The position numbers and the translations under genes are program-made. From Bacillus massilinigeriensis (lineage in GTDB: Bacteria > Bacillota > Bacilli > Bacillales > Cytobacillaceae), in contig NZ_LT630004.1 of the NCBI RefSeq assembly GCF_900111815.1, positions 1,215,671 through 1,279,670 on the forward strand: a stretch of DNA of 64,000 nucleotides, read 5' to 3'. Shown here piece after piece: positions 50,028-59,698 of this stretch (positions within the stretch are counted from its first letter, which is position 1; each line of letters begins with the position of its first letter). The notes under the pieces are model-generated. The model did not search any database, was not told where the DNA came from, and saw only the letters and a program-made list of their open reading frames with translations.

Positions 50028-50654
50028 TTAATGCATATGGCGGTATACACCGATAACTTTTCCCAAGATCGATACATTTCGCAGAATGATGGGATCCATC
50101 GTCGGATTTTCAGGCTGCAGCCGGACAAACTCTCTTTCTTTGAAAAAGCGTTTTACCGTTGCTTCGTCTTCTTCTGTCATCGCGACAACGATTTCGCCAT
50201 TGTTGGCTGTCTTTTGTTGTTTTACAATTACATAATCTCCGTCAAGAATTCCTGCATCGATCATACTATCCCCCATCACCTCGAGCATAAAAACCTGCTC
50301 GTCAGATGGTACTAATCTGTCGGGCAACGGAAAGTACTCTTCGACATTTTCTATTGCGGTAATCGGCTGGCCCGCAGTAACCTTCCCGACCACTGGCACG
50401 TTTATTACATTATATTTCGGAATGATGCTGTCTTGCTGCTGAATATCAAGAATTTCAATTGCTCTTGGTTTAGTCGGGTCACGTCTAATTAATCCTTTGC
50501 TTTCAAGCCGGGCAAGATGCCCGTGTACAGTAGAGCTTGAAGCAAGTCCTACCGCTTCCCCAATCTCTCTCACTGAAGGTGGATAACCTTTTTTTCTTAC
50601 TTCTTCTTTAATGAACTCAAGAATATCTTGCTGCCGTTTCGATAGCTTAGCCAT
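50028..50654 (-). CDS. lexA: SOS repressor LexA
   Basis: A 208-residue LexA. The winged HTH is in residues 1-65 ([20 protein letters not shown]). The self-cleavage bond A94-G95 is in KVTAGQP, with catalytic S130 (MGDSMIDAG) and K168 (ATVKRFF). Transcribed divergently from yneA, with shared SOS boxes in the 156-bp gap. RecA filaments trigger its cleavage. Confidence 0.97.
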   Translation of the reverse strand: MAKLSKRQQDILEFIKEEVRKKGYPPSVREIGEAVGLASSSTVHGHLARLESKGLIRRDPTKPRAIEILDIQQQDSIIPKYNVINVPVVGKVTAGQPITAIENVEEYFPLPDRLVPSDEQVFMLEVMGDSMIDAGILDGDYVIVKQQKTANNGEIVVAMTEEDEATVKRFFKEREFVRLQPENPTMDPIILRNVSILGKVIGVYRHMH

Positions 50655-50686
50655 AATTTAAGCACCTCGTCTGTTTTCTTTGTTCA

Positions 50687-50726
50687 ATTATAACACGTAT
50701 GTTCGCATGGTACAAACATAAGTTCG
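50687..50726 (-). promoter_or_regulatory. lexA promoter region with two SOS-box-like sites
   Basis: On the minus strand TATAAT lies at 50692-50687. AACACGTATGTTCG (50692-50705 on plus) keeps the GTTCG half-site but has three mismatches on the other side. CAAACATAAGTTCG (50713-50726) has two mismatches to CGAACRNRYGTTCG. Both fall where LexA would autoregulate. Confidence 0.65.
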
Positions 50727-50735
50727 AATTTTCAA

Positions 50736-50765
50736 TTGACAACAAACGAGTGTTCGCTTTATAAT
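50736..50765 (+). promoter_or_regulatory. yneA promoter with SOS box in the spacer
   Basis: TTGACA (50736-50741) and TATAAT (50760-50765) are both perfect, with an 18-bp spacer. The SOS box CAAACGAGTGTTCG (50743-50756, one mismatch) fills the spacer, so LexA would block polymerase directly. Confidence 0.88.
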
Positions 50766-50779
50766 GAACTTGGATAGAG

Positions 50780-50793
50780 CGAACATATATTCG
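50780..50793 (+). promoter_or_regulatory. Downstream SOS box of yneA
   Basis: CGAACATATATTCG matches the SOS consensus with one mismatch. It lies 17 bp upstream of the yneA start, in the early transcribed region. Confidence 0.82.
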
Positions 50794-50810
50794 GGAAGAG
50801 GTTATGGAAA

Positions 50811-51808
<998 letters not shown>

Positions 51809-51912
51809 GCTTTACGATTTTTTTGTAAAAACGGCAGCAAGGATTCTTGAAATAATGATTGAACTTTAGTAATATGGCACTTGTCAAACAATCAATGGAA
51901 AGGAGCCGGAAG

Positions 51913-52146
51913 ATGCTGCCGAAACATAAGATAGCAAGAATTAATGAGCTGGCACGTAAGGCGAAACAATCTGCCTTAACAGAGGAAGAAGCGAAGGAAC
52001 AGACGAAATTACGCGCAGAGTATCTTAGAAATTTTCGGTCTTCCATGCTGAATACACTAAAGGGCGTCACGGTTGTCGATCCTTTAGGGAACGATGTGAC
52101 ACCGGAAAAACTAAAGCAATATAATGGGAAAAATAATCTTCATTAA
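51913..52146 (+). CDS. ynzC: YnzC (DUF896)
   Basis: A 77-residue helical protein. Typical DUF896 features are [24 protein letters not shown] and [16 protein letters not shown] at 51913 follows AAAGGAGCCGGAAG. Third gene of the SOS operon. Two long helices are predicted; the molecular function is unknown. Confidence 0.9.
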   Translation: MLPKHKIARINELARKAKQSALTEEEAKEQTKLRAEYLRNFRSSMLNTLKGVTVVDPLGNDVTPEKLKQYNGKNNLH

Positions 52147-52371
52147 GTTTGGATGGATAGAAAATGAGGAATACATCATTGTGTGTATCCTTTTTTTGTT
52201 GTTGCGGCACGGAAACATTACACTCATATGATTGAATAGCTTCATGTTATTGTGTCAAAATAAAGAACAGACTTGCTTTTTTTGTCTGTGTTAGGTACAT
52301 TTTGATGTATATCTTTTACTGTCACAATAATATTAATGTTGTAGTCAGTTCATTAAGAAAGGATGTTTTGC

Positions 52372-54375
52372 ATGTTTGATAAAATTGATACACTTTCCAT
52401 TGACAGTATTCGTACTCTGTCTATAGATGCGATTGAGAAAGCTAATTCCGGTCACCCTGGAATGCCAATGGGCGCTGCTCCAATGGCGTATACTTTATGG
52501 ACTCGTTTTATGAAACATAACCCTAAAAATCCAGATTGGTTTAATCGTGATCGCTTTGTTCTCTCCGCGGGGCATGGTTCTGCACTCCTCTACAGCCTTC
52601 TTCATCTCTCAGGTTATGGCCTTTCGATTGAGGACCTGAAGGAATTCCGCCAATGGGGTAGTAAAACACCCGGACATCCTGAATTCCGCCATACTGTAGG
52701 CGTGGAAGCGACAACAGGACCACTTGGTCAAGGTATCGCGATGGCAGTCGGTATGGCTATGGCCGAGCGACATATGGCCGCAGTATACAATAAAGAAAAA
52801 TACGAATTAATAAACCATTTTACATATAGCATTTGTGGTGATGGGGATCTAATGGAAGGTGTTTCTGCCGAGGCAGCATCACTTGCTGGACATTTGAAAC
52901 TCGGACGCCTTGTTGTTCTTTATGACTCAAACGATATTTCACTTGATGGTGACCTCGACAGGTCCTTCTCAGAAAGTGTAGCAAACCGCTTTGAGTCTTA
53001 TGGATGGCAATATATTCGCGTGGAAGATGGAAATAATTTGGATGAGATTGCAAAAGCTTTGCAAGAAGCACAGTCTGATCTTGACCGTCCGACCATGATT
53101 GAAGTTAAAACGGTTATTGGCTATGGATCTCCAAACCTTGCTGGAAAATCAGATGTACATGGTGCTCCACTGGGAAAAGAAGAACTTATGCTGACTAAAG
53201 AAGCATATAAGTGGACTTTTGAAGAGGACTTCTATGTTCCTGAGGAGGTGTATAGCCATTTCCACAGCCAGATAGTTGAAAAAGGGCAAACTGTTGAAAA
53301 AGAGTGGAATGAACTGTTTGCAAGCTATAAGAAAGAACATCCACAGCTTGCAACAGAATTGGAAGCTGCAATCAAGGGCGAACTTCCTGATGGGTGGGAA
53401 CAGAGTCTTCCAGTATACGAAGAAGGGAAAAGCCTTGCGAGCCGTGCTTCATCGGGAGAAGCAATTAATGCAGTAGCAAATGCTGTTCCATTTTTCGTTG
53501 GGGGTTCTGCTGACCTGGCAGGATCCAACAAAACATCGATTAAAGGAAGCGGTGACTTCTTCCCAGGTTCCTTTGAAGGCCGTAATATTTGGTTCGGGGT
53601 CCGTGAATTCGCAATGGGTGCAGCAATGAATGGTATGGCACTTCACGGTGGAGTGAAAGTATTTGGCGGTACATTCTTTGTGTTCTCCGATTATTTACGC
53701 CCAGCAATTCGCTTGGCCGCCCTGATGGGCCTTCCTGTCACTTATGTTTTCACGCATGACAGTATTGCTGTTGGTGAGGATGGACCTACTCACGAACCAA
53801 TCGAACAGCTTCCTGCCTTGCGTGCAATGCCAAATCTCTCGGTTATTCGTCCGGCAGATGGCAATGAAACAGCTGCAGCTTGGAGATTGGCGGTTGAATC
53901 GAAGGATAAGCCGACAGCACTAGTACTAACTCGCCAAAACTTGCCTACTATTAAAGATACTGATAAAAATGCATATGAGGGTGTATCTAAGGGGGCTTAT
54001 GTTATTTCACCATCTGGCAAGGAAACTGCTGATGCCCTGCTCCTTGCTGCTGGTTCTGAAGTAGGACTTGCAGTAAAAGCTCAGGAAACTTTAGCTGCTG
54101 AAGGCATCCATGTATCTGTTGTCAGCATGCCTTCATGGGATCGTTTTGAAGCTCAATCACAAGAATATAAGGAAAGTGTTATTCCAAAAACTGTTAAGAA
54201 GCGACTTGGTATTGAGATGGCAGCACCTCTTGGCTGGCACAGATATGTTGGCGATGAAGGTGAAGTACTTGCCATTAATACATTTGGAGCGTCTGCCCCA
54301 GGAGAGAAAATCATGGCGGAATATGGCTTCACTGTTGAAAATGTCGTAGCACGAGTAAAAGCTTTGCTTTCTTAA
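52372..54375 (+). CDS. tkt: Transketolase
   Basis: A 667-residue thiamine-diphosphate enzyme of the pentose phosphate pathway. The N-terminal signature [20 protein letters not shown], the TPP motif [20 protein letters not shown] and the second-domain motifs [20 protein letters not shown] are present. The ATG at 52372 is spaced correctly from AAAGGATG; another ATG nine bases upstream touches that site. The 220 bp upstream contain no gene. Confidence 0.96.
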   Translation: MFDKIDTLSIDSIRTLSIDAIEKANSGHPGMPMGAAPMAYTLWTRFMKHNPKNPDWFNRDRFVLSAGHGSALLYSLLHLSGYGLSIEDLKEFRQWGSKTPGHPEFRHTVGVEATTGPLGQGIAMAVGMAMAERHMAAVYNKEKYELINHFTYSICGDGDLMEGVSAEAASLAGHLKLGRLVVLYDSNDISLDGDLDRSFSESVANRFESYGWQYIRVEDGNNLDEIAKALQEAQSDLDRPTMIEVKTVIGYGSPNLAGKSDVHGAPLGKEELMLTKEAYKWTFEEDFYVPEEVYSHFHSQIVEKGQTVEKEWNELFASYKKEHPQLATELEAAIKGELPDGWEQSLPVYEEGKSLASRASSGEAINAVANAVPFFVGGSADLAGSNKTSIKGSGDFFPGSFEGRNIWFGVREFAMGAAMNGMALHGGVKVFGGTFFVFSDYLRPAIRLAALMGLPVTYVFTHDSIAVGEDGPTHEPIEQLPALRAMPNLSVIRPADGNETAAAWRLAVESKDKPTALVLTRQNLPTIKDTDKNAYEGVSKGAYVISPSGKETADALLLAAGSEVGLAVKAQETLAAEGIHVSVVSMPSWDRFEAQSQEYKESVIPKTVKKRLGIEMAAPLGWHRYVGDEGEVLAINTFGASAPGEKIMAEYGFTVENVVARVKALLS

Positions 54376-54386
54376 TTAGGATATAA

Positions 54387-54415
54387 AAGGGTAGGCGAAT
54401 GCCTATCCTTTTTTT
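54387..54415 (+). terminator. Terminator after tkt
   Basis: AAGGGTAGGC pairs with GCCTATCCTT (one wobble pair) around GAAT, followed by TTTTT. Confidence 0.92.
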
Positions 54416-54476
54416 ATAGGTTAAAAATCCTAGCTTCCTGTATACAAGCTAAAAATAAACCTTAGAAAAGTTTGAA

Positions 54477-54485
54477 TTTGACAAA
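54477..54485 (-). promoter_or_regulatory. Spo0A box candidate upstream of sirA
   Basis: The minus strand reads TTTGTCAAA, an exact fit to the 0A-box consensus TTTGTCRAA. It lies about 50 bp upstream of TATAAT at 54537-54542. In B. subtilis sirA is turned on by phosphorylated Spo0A, so an activating site is expected here. Confidence 0.65.
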
Positions 54486-54506
54486 ATAAGTCTCTTTTTT
54501 TAACAG

Positions 54507-54563
54507 CTTTAGACACAAGTCCAGCTATGTTTTTTTTATAATGGTAATAATAGTTGTCTAAAG
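54507..54563 (+). promoter_or_regulatory. Inverted repeat flanking the sirA -10 element
   Basis: CTTTAGACA (54507-54515) and TGTCTAAAG (54555-54563) are perfect reverse complements placed on each side of TATAAT (54537-54542). They resemble loosely the 0A-box core TGTCGAA. The 3' copy abuts the ribosome binding site. Confidence 0.5.
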
Positions 54564-54576
54564 AGGAGGGATCAGG

Positions 54577-55017
54577 ATGAGATCCTACCAGCTTTACTTA
54601 ATTGAAGAGGAGTTTGCTGCACATTATTTTGGTAGAGAAAGAATGTTTTTTACACTGTTCAAGGAGCATTTCCATGCAGAAGGAGAAAGGAGATTGATCC
54701 TTGAGAAGCAAATAGACTATATAACGAAGCCTATACCTGTACTTATGGTCCACCAACAGATTCATCAGAATCTAGAAAAAACAAAAGGATTTACTGTGAA
54801 AAAGGGCATCTATCACTATGAGAAAGAGAAGCCGTCCAGCAGTGCAGAAATGGTAGTCAGGGACAAATCCATTCGGATTGATTCGAAAGGAAATGAATTT
54901 GCTGAAACAGTGTTTTTCGAAGAGTTAAGAAAGGTGGAGACTTCTTTTTTGGCAATAGACACAGAAACGCAAAAATTTGGGTGGCTGAAACCGATAAAAG
55001 AAAGAAAATTTGTCTAA
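54577..55017 (+). CDS. sirA: Sporulation inhibitor of replication SirA
   Basis: A 146-residue YneE/SirA-family protein, opening MRSYQLYLIEEEFAAHYFGR. SirA binds domain I of DnaA to stop new rounds of replication at the onset of sporulation. ATG follows GAGGAGGGATCAGG. The gene sits between tkt and yneF as in B. subtilis, with a Spo0A-box-like site upstream. Confidence 0.9.
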   Translation: MRSYQLYLIEEEFAAHYFGRERMFFTLFKEHFHAEGERRLILEKQIDYITKPIPVLMVHQQIHQNLEKTKGFTVKKGIYHYEKEKPSSSAEMVVRDKSIRIDSKGNEFAETVFFEELRKVETSFLAIDTETQKFGWLKPIKERKFV

Positions 55018-55104
55018 AAATCAGGCAAATACTATCAAGATATTGTATAATAACGATTGGTTTAGTACACTGTATGATAGACAACATGAAGGAGGAAGTA
55101 TTGT

Positions 55105-55317
55105 ATGTGGCAGCTTATTCTAGTTGGTATACTGGCACTCCTTGCCGGTGTAGCACTAGGATTTTTCATTGCTCGTAAATATATGATGAGCTACTTGAAG
55201 AAAAATCCACCAATCAATGAACAAATGCTTAAAATGATGATGATGCAGATGGGTATGAAGCCATCCCAGAAGAAAATCAATCAAATGATGCAAGCAATGA
55301 ACAAGCAGATGAAATAG
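55105..55317 (+). CDS. yneF: YneF, UPF0154 membrane protein
   Basis: A 70-residue protein with one N-terminal membrane segment ([20 protein letters not shown]). A methionine-rich basic tail follows ([20 protein letters not shown]). ATG follows GAAGGAGGAAG. It is the last backbone gene before the island; ynzD and ccdA, usually close by, resume at 63306. Confidence 0.92.
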   Translation: MWQLILVGILALLAGVALGFFIARKYMMSYLKKNPPINEQMLKMMMMQMGMKPSQKKINQMMQAMNKQMK

Positions 55318-55322
55318 TATCT

Positions 55323-55350
55323 GAAAAAAACCCTTATTGCACTAGGGTTT
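55323..55350 (-). terminator. Terminator-like hairpin, minus-strand orientation
   Basis: AAACCCT pairs with AGGGTTT around 9 nt. The T run follows only on the minus strand (TTTTTTTCAG), directly after yneF; on the plus strand no T tract follows. The 135 bp beyond it carry no gene I recognise. Confidence 0.55.
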
Positions 55351-55484
55351 CCGCTTGCTTGAGACAATGATATGGTGGAATCTTCACAAACCAATTGTTT
55401 GTAGGGTGAATCTTTCACCGGAAATTTATCTCGAATTTGGTCAAAATCTTTCATCAGCCTAACAGAAACCATTTTTTCCGTTGG

Positions 55485-55549
55485 AACCTTAACCAAAGGA
55501 AAAGGTGGTTTTTATTATGGATTTTAAGATGTGCTGGGGGAGTATCTAT
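55485..55549 (+). repeat. Direct repeat, copy 1 (integrase leader and first codons)
   Basis: From AACCTTAACCAAAGG through GGAGTATCTAT this segment matches 63091-63156. The differences are one missing G (TTTAAG here, TTTGAAG there) and two G/A changes. It includes the integrase ribosome site and start codon. Confidence 0.85.
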
Positions 55550-56396
55550 GTCATTGTCAGGCAAAAGGATTTACCGTTAAGACCATGAAGAATAAGCGCC
55601 AGGAGTATAAACAGCTTAAACAATTTCTCAATGAAAAGAGAGCAATTACTGAATTGGAAAGTATCACAACTTTACGATCTAAAAGCATATGTAAGGTTCA
55701 AGCGTAATGAGGGATTACAACCACAGAGCGTGGTCTCCATGTTTAAAATGATAAGAGCGTTCTTTTCTTGGTGTGAGAGAGAAGAGTATTTAAAAGAAAA
55801 CATTGCAAAGAAGGTCGAAGTTCCAAAAGTACCGAAGAAGATCCTTAGTGGTTTTACGGTAAAAGAAGTACAGAGCATGATAGAGGCTTTTTCTTATAAA
55901 ACCTACATCGAGGCTAGGAACAAGGCAATAATATCCATGCTGGCTGACTGTGGGCTTCGTGCGATGGAGTTGTGGGGATTACTACTAGTGAATGTGAAAG
56001 AATCCTCTGTCTTAGTTAATGGTAAAGGAAATAAAGAGAGAATTGTCTTCATTAGTCCAGCATTAAAGAGAATCCTTATTAAGTATGAGCGGGCAAGAAA
56101 GCAATATTTCAAAGATAAAGATACATCAGGTCATTATTTTCTTTCCTATGTAGGGAAAGACATCTCTCATGTTGCTCTGGATAATATTGTTAAAGAAGCG
56201 GGGAAGCGAGCAAGAATAAAAAATAAACGGTGTAGTCCGCACACCTTCCGACATTTTTTTAGTGTTCAGTGTATTAGAAATGGTAATGACATATATACAT
56301 TATCGAAGTTGCTAGGGCATTCAGAAATTAGTACGACTCAAGCTTACTTTAGTTCCTTAGAGGATATTGAGTTAATTGAAAAAGCAACCCCGACCA

Positions 56397-56405
56397 GTCC
56401 TCTTA
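56397..56405 (+). repeat. Left 9-bp target duplication of the IS21 element
   Basis: GTCCTCTTA directly precedes the left end of the element and recurs at 58843-58851 directly after the right end. Confidence 0.85.
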
Positions 56406-56470
56406 TGTATTTGGCAAGCAAAAAATGTATGAAACGGCAGTTAAAAATGTAGCCACCTGCCAACCGTTTT

Positions 56471-57190
56471 CTAATTTTGTAATAATGACTCCTTATAGCG
56501 ATGACTATCTCCATTAAATACCACCAGATGAGAGTTATGGATCAGTCGGTCAATGACTGCTTCCGTTAATATTGGATCTCCAAAGACGTGGTTCCACTGA
56601 CCGAACTGAAGATTGGTCGTAATAATAATACTCTTGGACTCATAACACATTGAAATAATTTGGAATAATAGTTCTCCACCTTGCTTGTGCAGTGGAATAT
56701 ACCCCAGTTCATCAAGGATTAATAAATCCAGCTTTTCTATTTGCTTGAACAATTTCGGCAAAGTACCCTTTTCATTTGCTTCTAGAAGCCGGTTTACTAA
56801 CCCTGCCACTGTGTAGAACTTAACTGTTTTACCAAACCTATGTATGGCATTCAAACCAATTAAGGTCGCTAGATAGGTCTTTCCAACACCTACCCCTCCG
56901 TAAAATATCGCATTCTCTTGTCTTTCCATGAACTCTCCATTTAATAGGGATTCCTTTGTCAATCCTGCTGGAACCTGGACTTCACCCCAATCAAACGGTT
57001 TTCCTTTCACTTTTGGAAGTGTAGCCTGTGTTAAAAGGAGATTCATCCTGCGCTCCTCACGCTGCTGGATTTCAGCTTCAAAAAGCTTAAGTAGATATTC
57101 TTGATTACTTGTAGCTTCCACTTCATCAAAATGCTCCTTGATCCAGCTCAACTTCAGTCGTTTTGCATAAGACTTAACTAGGTCGTTCAT
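56471..57190 (-). CDS. istB: IS21 helper ATPase IstB
   Basis: A 239-residue AAA+ ATPase that assists target selection by the IstA transposase. Walker A is GGVGVGKT near residue 98-105 and Walker B is LLILDELGYIPL. The N-terminal helical region (LKLSWIKEHFDEVEATS) is typical. Its ATG shares one base with the istA stop (TAATG), so the two are co-translated. Confidence 0.93.
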   Translation of the reverse strand: MNDLVKSYAKRLKLSWIKEHFDEVEATSNQEYLLKLFEAEIQQREERRMNLLLTQATLPKVKGKPFDWGEVQVPAGLTKESLLNGEFMERQENAIFYGGVGVGKTYLATLIGLNAIHRFGKTVKFYTVAGLVNRLLEANEKGTLPKLFKQIEKLDLLILDELGYIPLHKQGGELLFQIISMCYESKSIIITTNLQFGQWNHVFGDPILTEAVIDRLIHNSHLVVFNGDSHRYKESLLQN

Positions 57191-58692
57191 TATGACTCCA
57201 CTCCTTTATGGAGCCTGTCATAATGTCCTAGCCCTCGTGTCGCATCTGGTAGTTGAGGCAAAGACGACCTCGGCTTTATGTCACTTCGGATTCCTCGTCC
57301 ATTAATAAGTTGATAGAATACTTGTTTAATCGCATCCACGGAGGGATGCCCACGTTCAGAGGCCATGACCAGTGCTTTAGTAATCATGAGGAAATCATGG
57401 TCCTTTAAGATCGTTGATAATAGTTTCAGTGCCTCCGGCTTTTCTGCCACTGTACATGCTTCAAAATAGTTCTTCCATTCTTCCGGAAGTTGATCATAAA
57501 ACCCTGTATATTTAAGTGCCGTAGGCCGTTTGGCCATCAAGTTCAGATAAGGCTGCCATTTCATGGACTTTCTATACTGGCCATAAAGCCGGGAATGACG
57601 GACGACAAGCTGGTGATTATCATTCAAGATATCCACCTTGTCATATGAAATTTTCACCAGTACCTTGCTTTGCGCATATCGGGGAGAAGTGGAGTACAGA
57701 TTAAGATCCAACTTGATATACCCATACTTATCAGCTTTCAGGGTTTCATACCTGACACACTCGTACTCTTTAGACGGTAATGTGAGGAAGGCGGACTTAT
57801 CCTCTTCAAAGAGTTCTGAAATCATCTTCTCCTTCTGGTAATGCTTCCTATCACGGTCTTTCTCTGCCATAGCCCATAATTCCTTATTTAGCTCGTCCAG
57901 GTTGATGACATGAAGTCCTGGGAGGAGGAAATTATTTCTGATATACTTGACCATTGCTTCCACATGGCCCTTTTCATTTCCACTATTAGGATTGCAGAAT
58001 TCACACTCGAAACCGTAGTGAAGGACGAAGTTCTGGAACTCGTCCGTTAGTTGCCTTTCACCATTTGGCAAAACTTTCTTAACGGCAGGAGTAAGGTTAT
58101 CAAACCTAATAGCCTTGGGTACTCCACCCATATGGTGAAATACTCTTTTCATCCCCTCAAGGAAACACTCCTTATTTTGGGATGGGAAAGCCTGAAAATA
58201 AAAGCCGTTACTGGAAGGGAAGGACATTACTAGGAACGGTAATACAATTTCTTCTCCTCCATAGATAAATGGAGCTTCACCAAAATCCACTTGGGCGGTT
58301 CCTGGAATGGATTTGAGTGGAAGAGCAGCCTCATCCGTCTCGTTAAGGAAGTCTTTTTTTCTTGTGGAAACATAATCCCTGACCGTTCGGTCGGATCCTT
58401 TAAATCCATGATGATCTTTCAATAGTTCCCACATTCTCTTGGCTGTTCTACGAAACTTCTTTTTCTTTTTCAGATCCTCCCTAATCCATTCATCTAGTAT
58501 GGCTTTCACTGGATCTAATACAGGTGCTGTTCTTGTCTGTTTCTTTTTAGGCTTTTCGTTGAAATCTTCCAAGTTCGCATACTTCTTAATTGTCCTTGGA
58601 TCTTTCCCCATTCTTTTAGCTACATTTGCATATCCGCAACCTTTATTGTTAACTTCATGTCTGATATACTTAATCTCGGCCACAGCCAACAT
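57190..58692 (-). CDS. istA: IS21 transposase IstA
   Basis: A 500-residue DDE transposase. The N-terminal HTH (NKGCGYANVAKRMGKDPRTI) is followed by the catalytic core, with Asp in TAQVDFGEAPF, Asp in AIRFDNLTPAV, and Glu in NEKGHVEAMVKYIR. The start at 58692 is chosen because AGGAGGTATTAAGGAG lies just before it; in-frame codons reach 58800 but run into the IS end. No disruption is seen. Confidence 0.92.
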   Translation of the reverse strand: MLAVAEIKYIRHEVNNKGCGYANVAKRMGKDPRTIKKYANLEDFNEKPKKKQTRTAPVLDPVKAILDEWIREDLKKKKKFRRTAKRMWELLKDHHGFKGSDRTVRDYVSTRKKDFLNETDEAALPLKSIPGTAQVDFGEAPFIYGGEEIVLPFLVMSFPSSNGFYFQAFPSQNKECFLEGMKRVFHHMGGVPKAIRFDNLTPAVKKVLPNGERQLTDEFQNFVLHYGFECEFCNPNSGNEKGHVEAMVKYIRNNFLLPGLHVINLDELNKELWAMAEKDRDRKHYQKEKMISELFEEDKSAFLTLPSKEYECVRYETLKADKYGYIKLDLNLYSTSPRYAQSKVLVKISYDKVDILNDNHQLVVRHSRLYGQYRKSMKWQPYLNLMAKRPTALKYTGFYDQLPEEWKNYFEACTVAEKPEALKLLSTILKDHDFLMITKALVMASERGHPSVDAIKQVFYQLINGRGIRSDIKPRSSLPQLPDATRGLGHYDRLHKGVES

Positions 58693-58842
58693 CTCCTTAA
58701 TACCTCCTGCACGTTTTGTACCCAACAGGAAGTGTATGTGTATTTTGGAATGTTGACAAGTGGCTTTTTTTAATTTGTGCAGTCCCCTCGGGGCCTGCAC
58801 AAATTAAATGCCATAACCTACATTTTTATGATGCCATAAACA

Positions 58843-58851
58843 GTCCTCTTA
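58843..58851 (+). repeat. Right 9-bp target duplication of the IS21 element
   Basis: GTCCTCTTA, identical to 56397-56405. Beyond it the integrase reading frame resumes for ten codons to TAG at 58881-58883. Confidence 0.85.
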
Positions 58852-58979
58852 TGAATGTTTGTGCTTCTTATATACTTATATAGTATTTAAGTAAACAAGA
58901 AAAATATTATTTAATAGGTATAAATCTCCACCATTATATTGGAGAAATTATTAACACAACCAATTAAGGAGGATTCTGT

Positions 58980-59523
58980 ATGACTTTGATGTATACAAAA
59001 GTTAAGAAAAGAAAGAAATGGAGTTGCTGGCAACGACCCAGAAGAATGGAAGGGTACATATACTGCCGATGAGAACGGCAAGTTGTATGTTAACCAATCA
59101 TATATATTCGCAACTTTAAGAGAAGCAGCAAAATATACAAAATGTGGACGTGGTTCTATTCAACCCAAGATCACAGCTACTCTACAGGTATTAACAAATC
59201 GGATATATTTTAATCGGTATATGCCTGCAGAGATTTCAAGGGATGAAAATGAACTAGTATATCTAGACATACGTGGAGTTAAAAATCCAAATACAAAAGG
59301 AAGAAATGTTCGCTATAGAGTGGCTTTGAAACCTGGATGGGAAGCAGAGTTTGAAATCTTGTGGGATAATACTTTAGTAACAAGCAGTCAAATAGAAGCA
59401 GTTCTATATGACGGAGGTACGATAGTTGGTCTTGCTTATGGACGTAATATTGGGTTTGGGAGGTTTGATGTTATTTCAATTGAAACAATCTCATATGAAG
59501 ACTATAAAAGCGGAATAGCTTGA
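58980..59523 (+). pseudogene. Phage-like gene of unknown function, frameshifted near its start
   Basis: ATG at 58980 has a perfect AAGGAGG and opens MTLMYTKVKKRKK, but the frame closes after 30 codons. In the +1 frame the text NGVAGNDPEEWKGTYTADEN continues without a stop into a 146-codon stretch ending KSGIA. One base change in the A-rich 59004-59018 would join them into a protein of about 180 residues. It has no membrane segment. The C-terminal GLAYGRNIGFGRFDV recalls uncharacterised phage proteins, which is only an impression. Confidence 0.6.
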
Positions 59524-59698
59524 TGCCGAAGAAACGACAATCTAGAGAAATTTGGAATGTTACGAGAAAAAAATTTGGCTAAGAGATCAAAAAAAGTGTA
59601 TACGCTGTAAAAAACGGCTTGAGTTAAGTAAAATCGCAAAAGCTTTAGCAGATGACATCATTCCTCCTAATTGGAGAAGTTTAGTTTGGGAAGATTGA
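59523..59698 (+). pseudogene. Small HNH/zinc-finger-like remnant
   Basis: ATG overlaps the previous stop (TGATG) and reads MPKKRQSREIWNVTRKKFG before a stop. A shifted frame continues IWLRDQKKCIRCKKRLELSK and ends IIPPNWRSLVWED at TGA 59696-59698. CIRC after WLRDQ is reminiscent of the zinc knuckle of small HNH proteins, but the catalytic histidines are not evident. It looks like a decayed gene that was co-translated with the one before. Confidence 0.5.

Larger units (their letters stand above)
56406..58842 (-). mobile_element. IS21-family insertion sequence (2,437 bp)
   Basis: The left end TGTATTTGGCA and the reverse complement of the right end TGTTTATGGCA start imperfect inverted repeats that match at 28 of the first 39 positions, including TAAAAATGTAG-like and repeated GGCA blocks. 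istA and istB lie inside on the minus strand with a TAATG overlap. Identical 9-bp flanks and open reading frames suggest a recent, complete insertion. Confidence 0.9.
55517..58883 (+). pseudogene. Tyrosine recombinase/integrase, frameshifted and interrupted by IS21
   Basis: The start MDFEDVLGEYLCHCQAKGFT is readable only if a missing G is restored at about 55526. A surplus T at about 55672 returns to the original frame, giving SITTYDLKAYVRFKR. The catalytic domain is open: Arg in ADCGLRAMELWG, SPHTFRHFF, LLGHSEISTTQAYF. At 56405 an IS21 element splits the gene. Joining 56405 to 58852 restores codons reading TSPLMNVCASYILI and a stop at 58883. A shortened product from ATG 55631 would lack part of the core-binding domain. 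Probably inactive. Confidence 0.88.

Noticed and set aside
55281-55496. 71-codon minus-strand frame upstream of the integrase
   Set aside because: It reads through the minus-strand hairpin and its T run and has no ribosome site or family resemblance.
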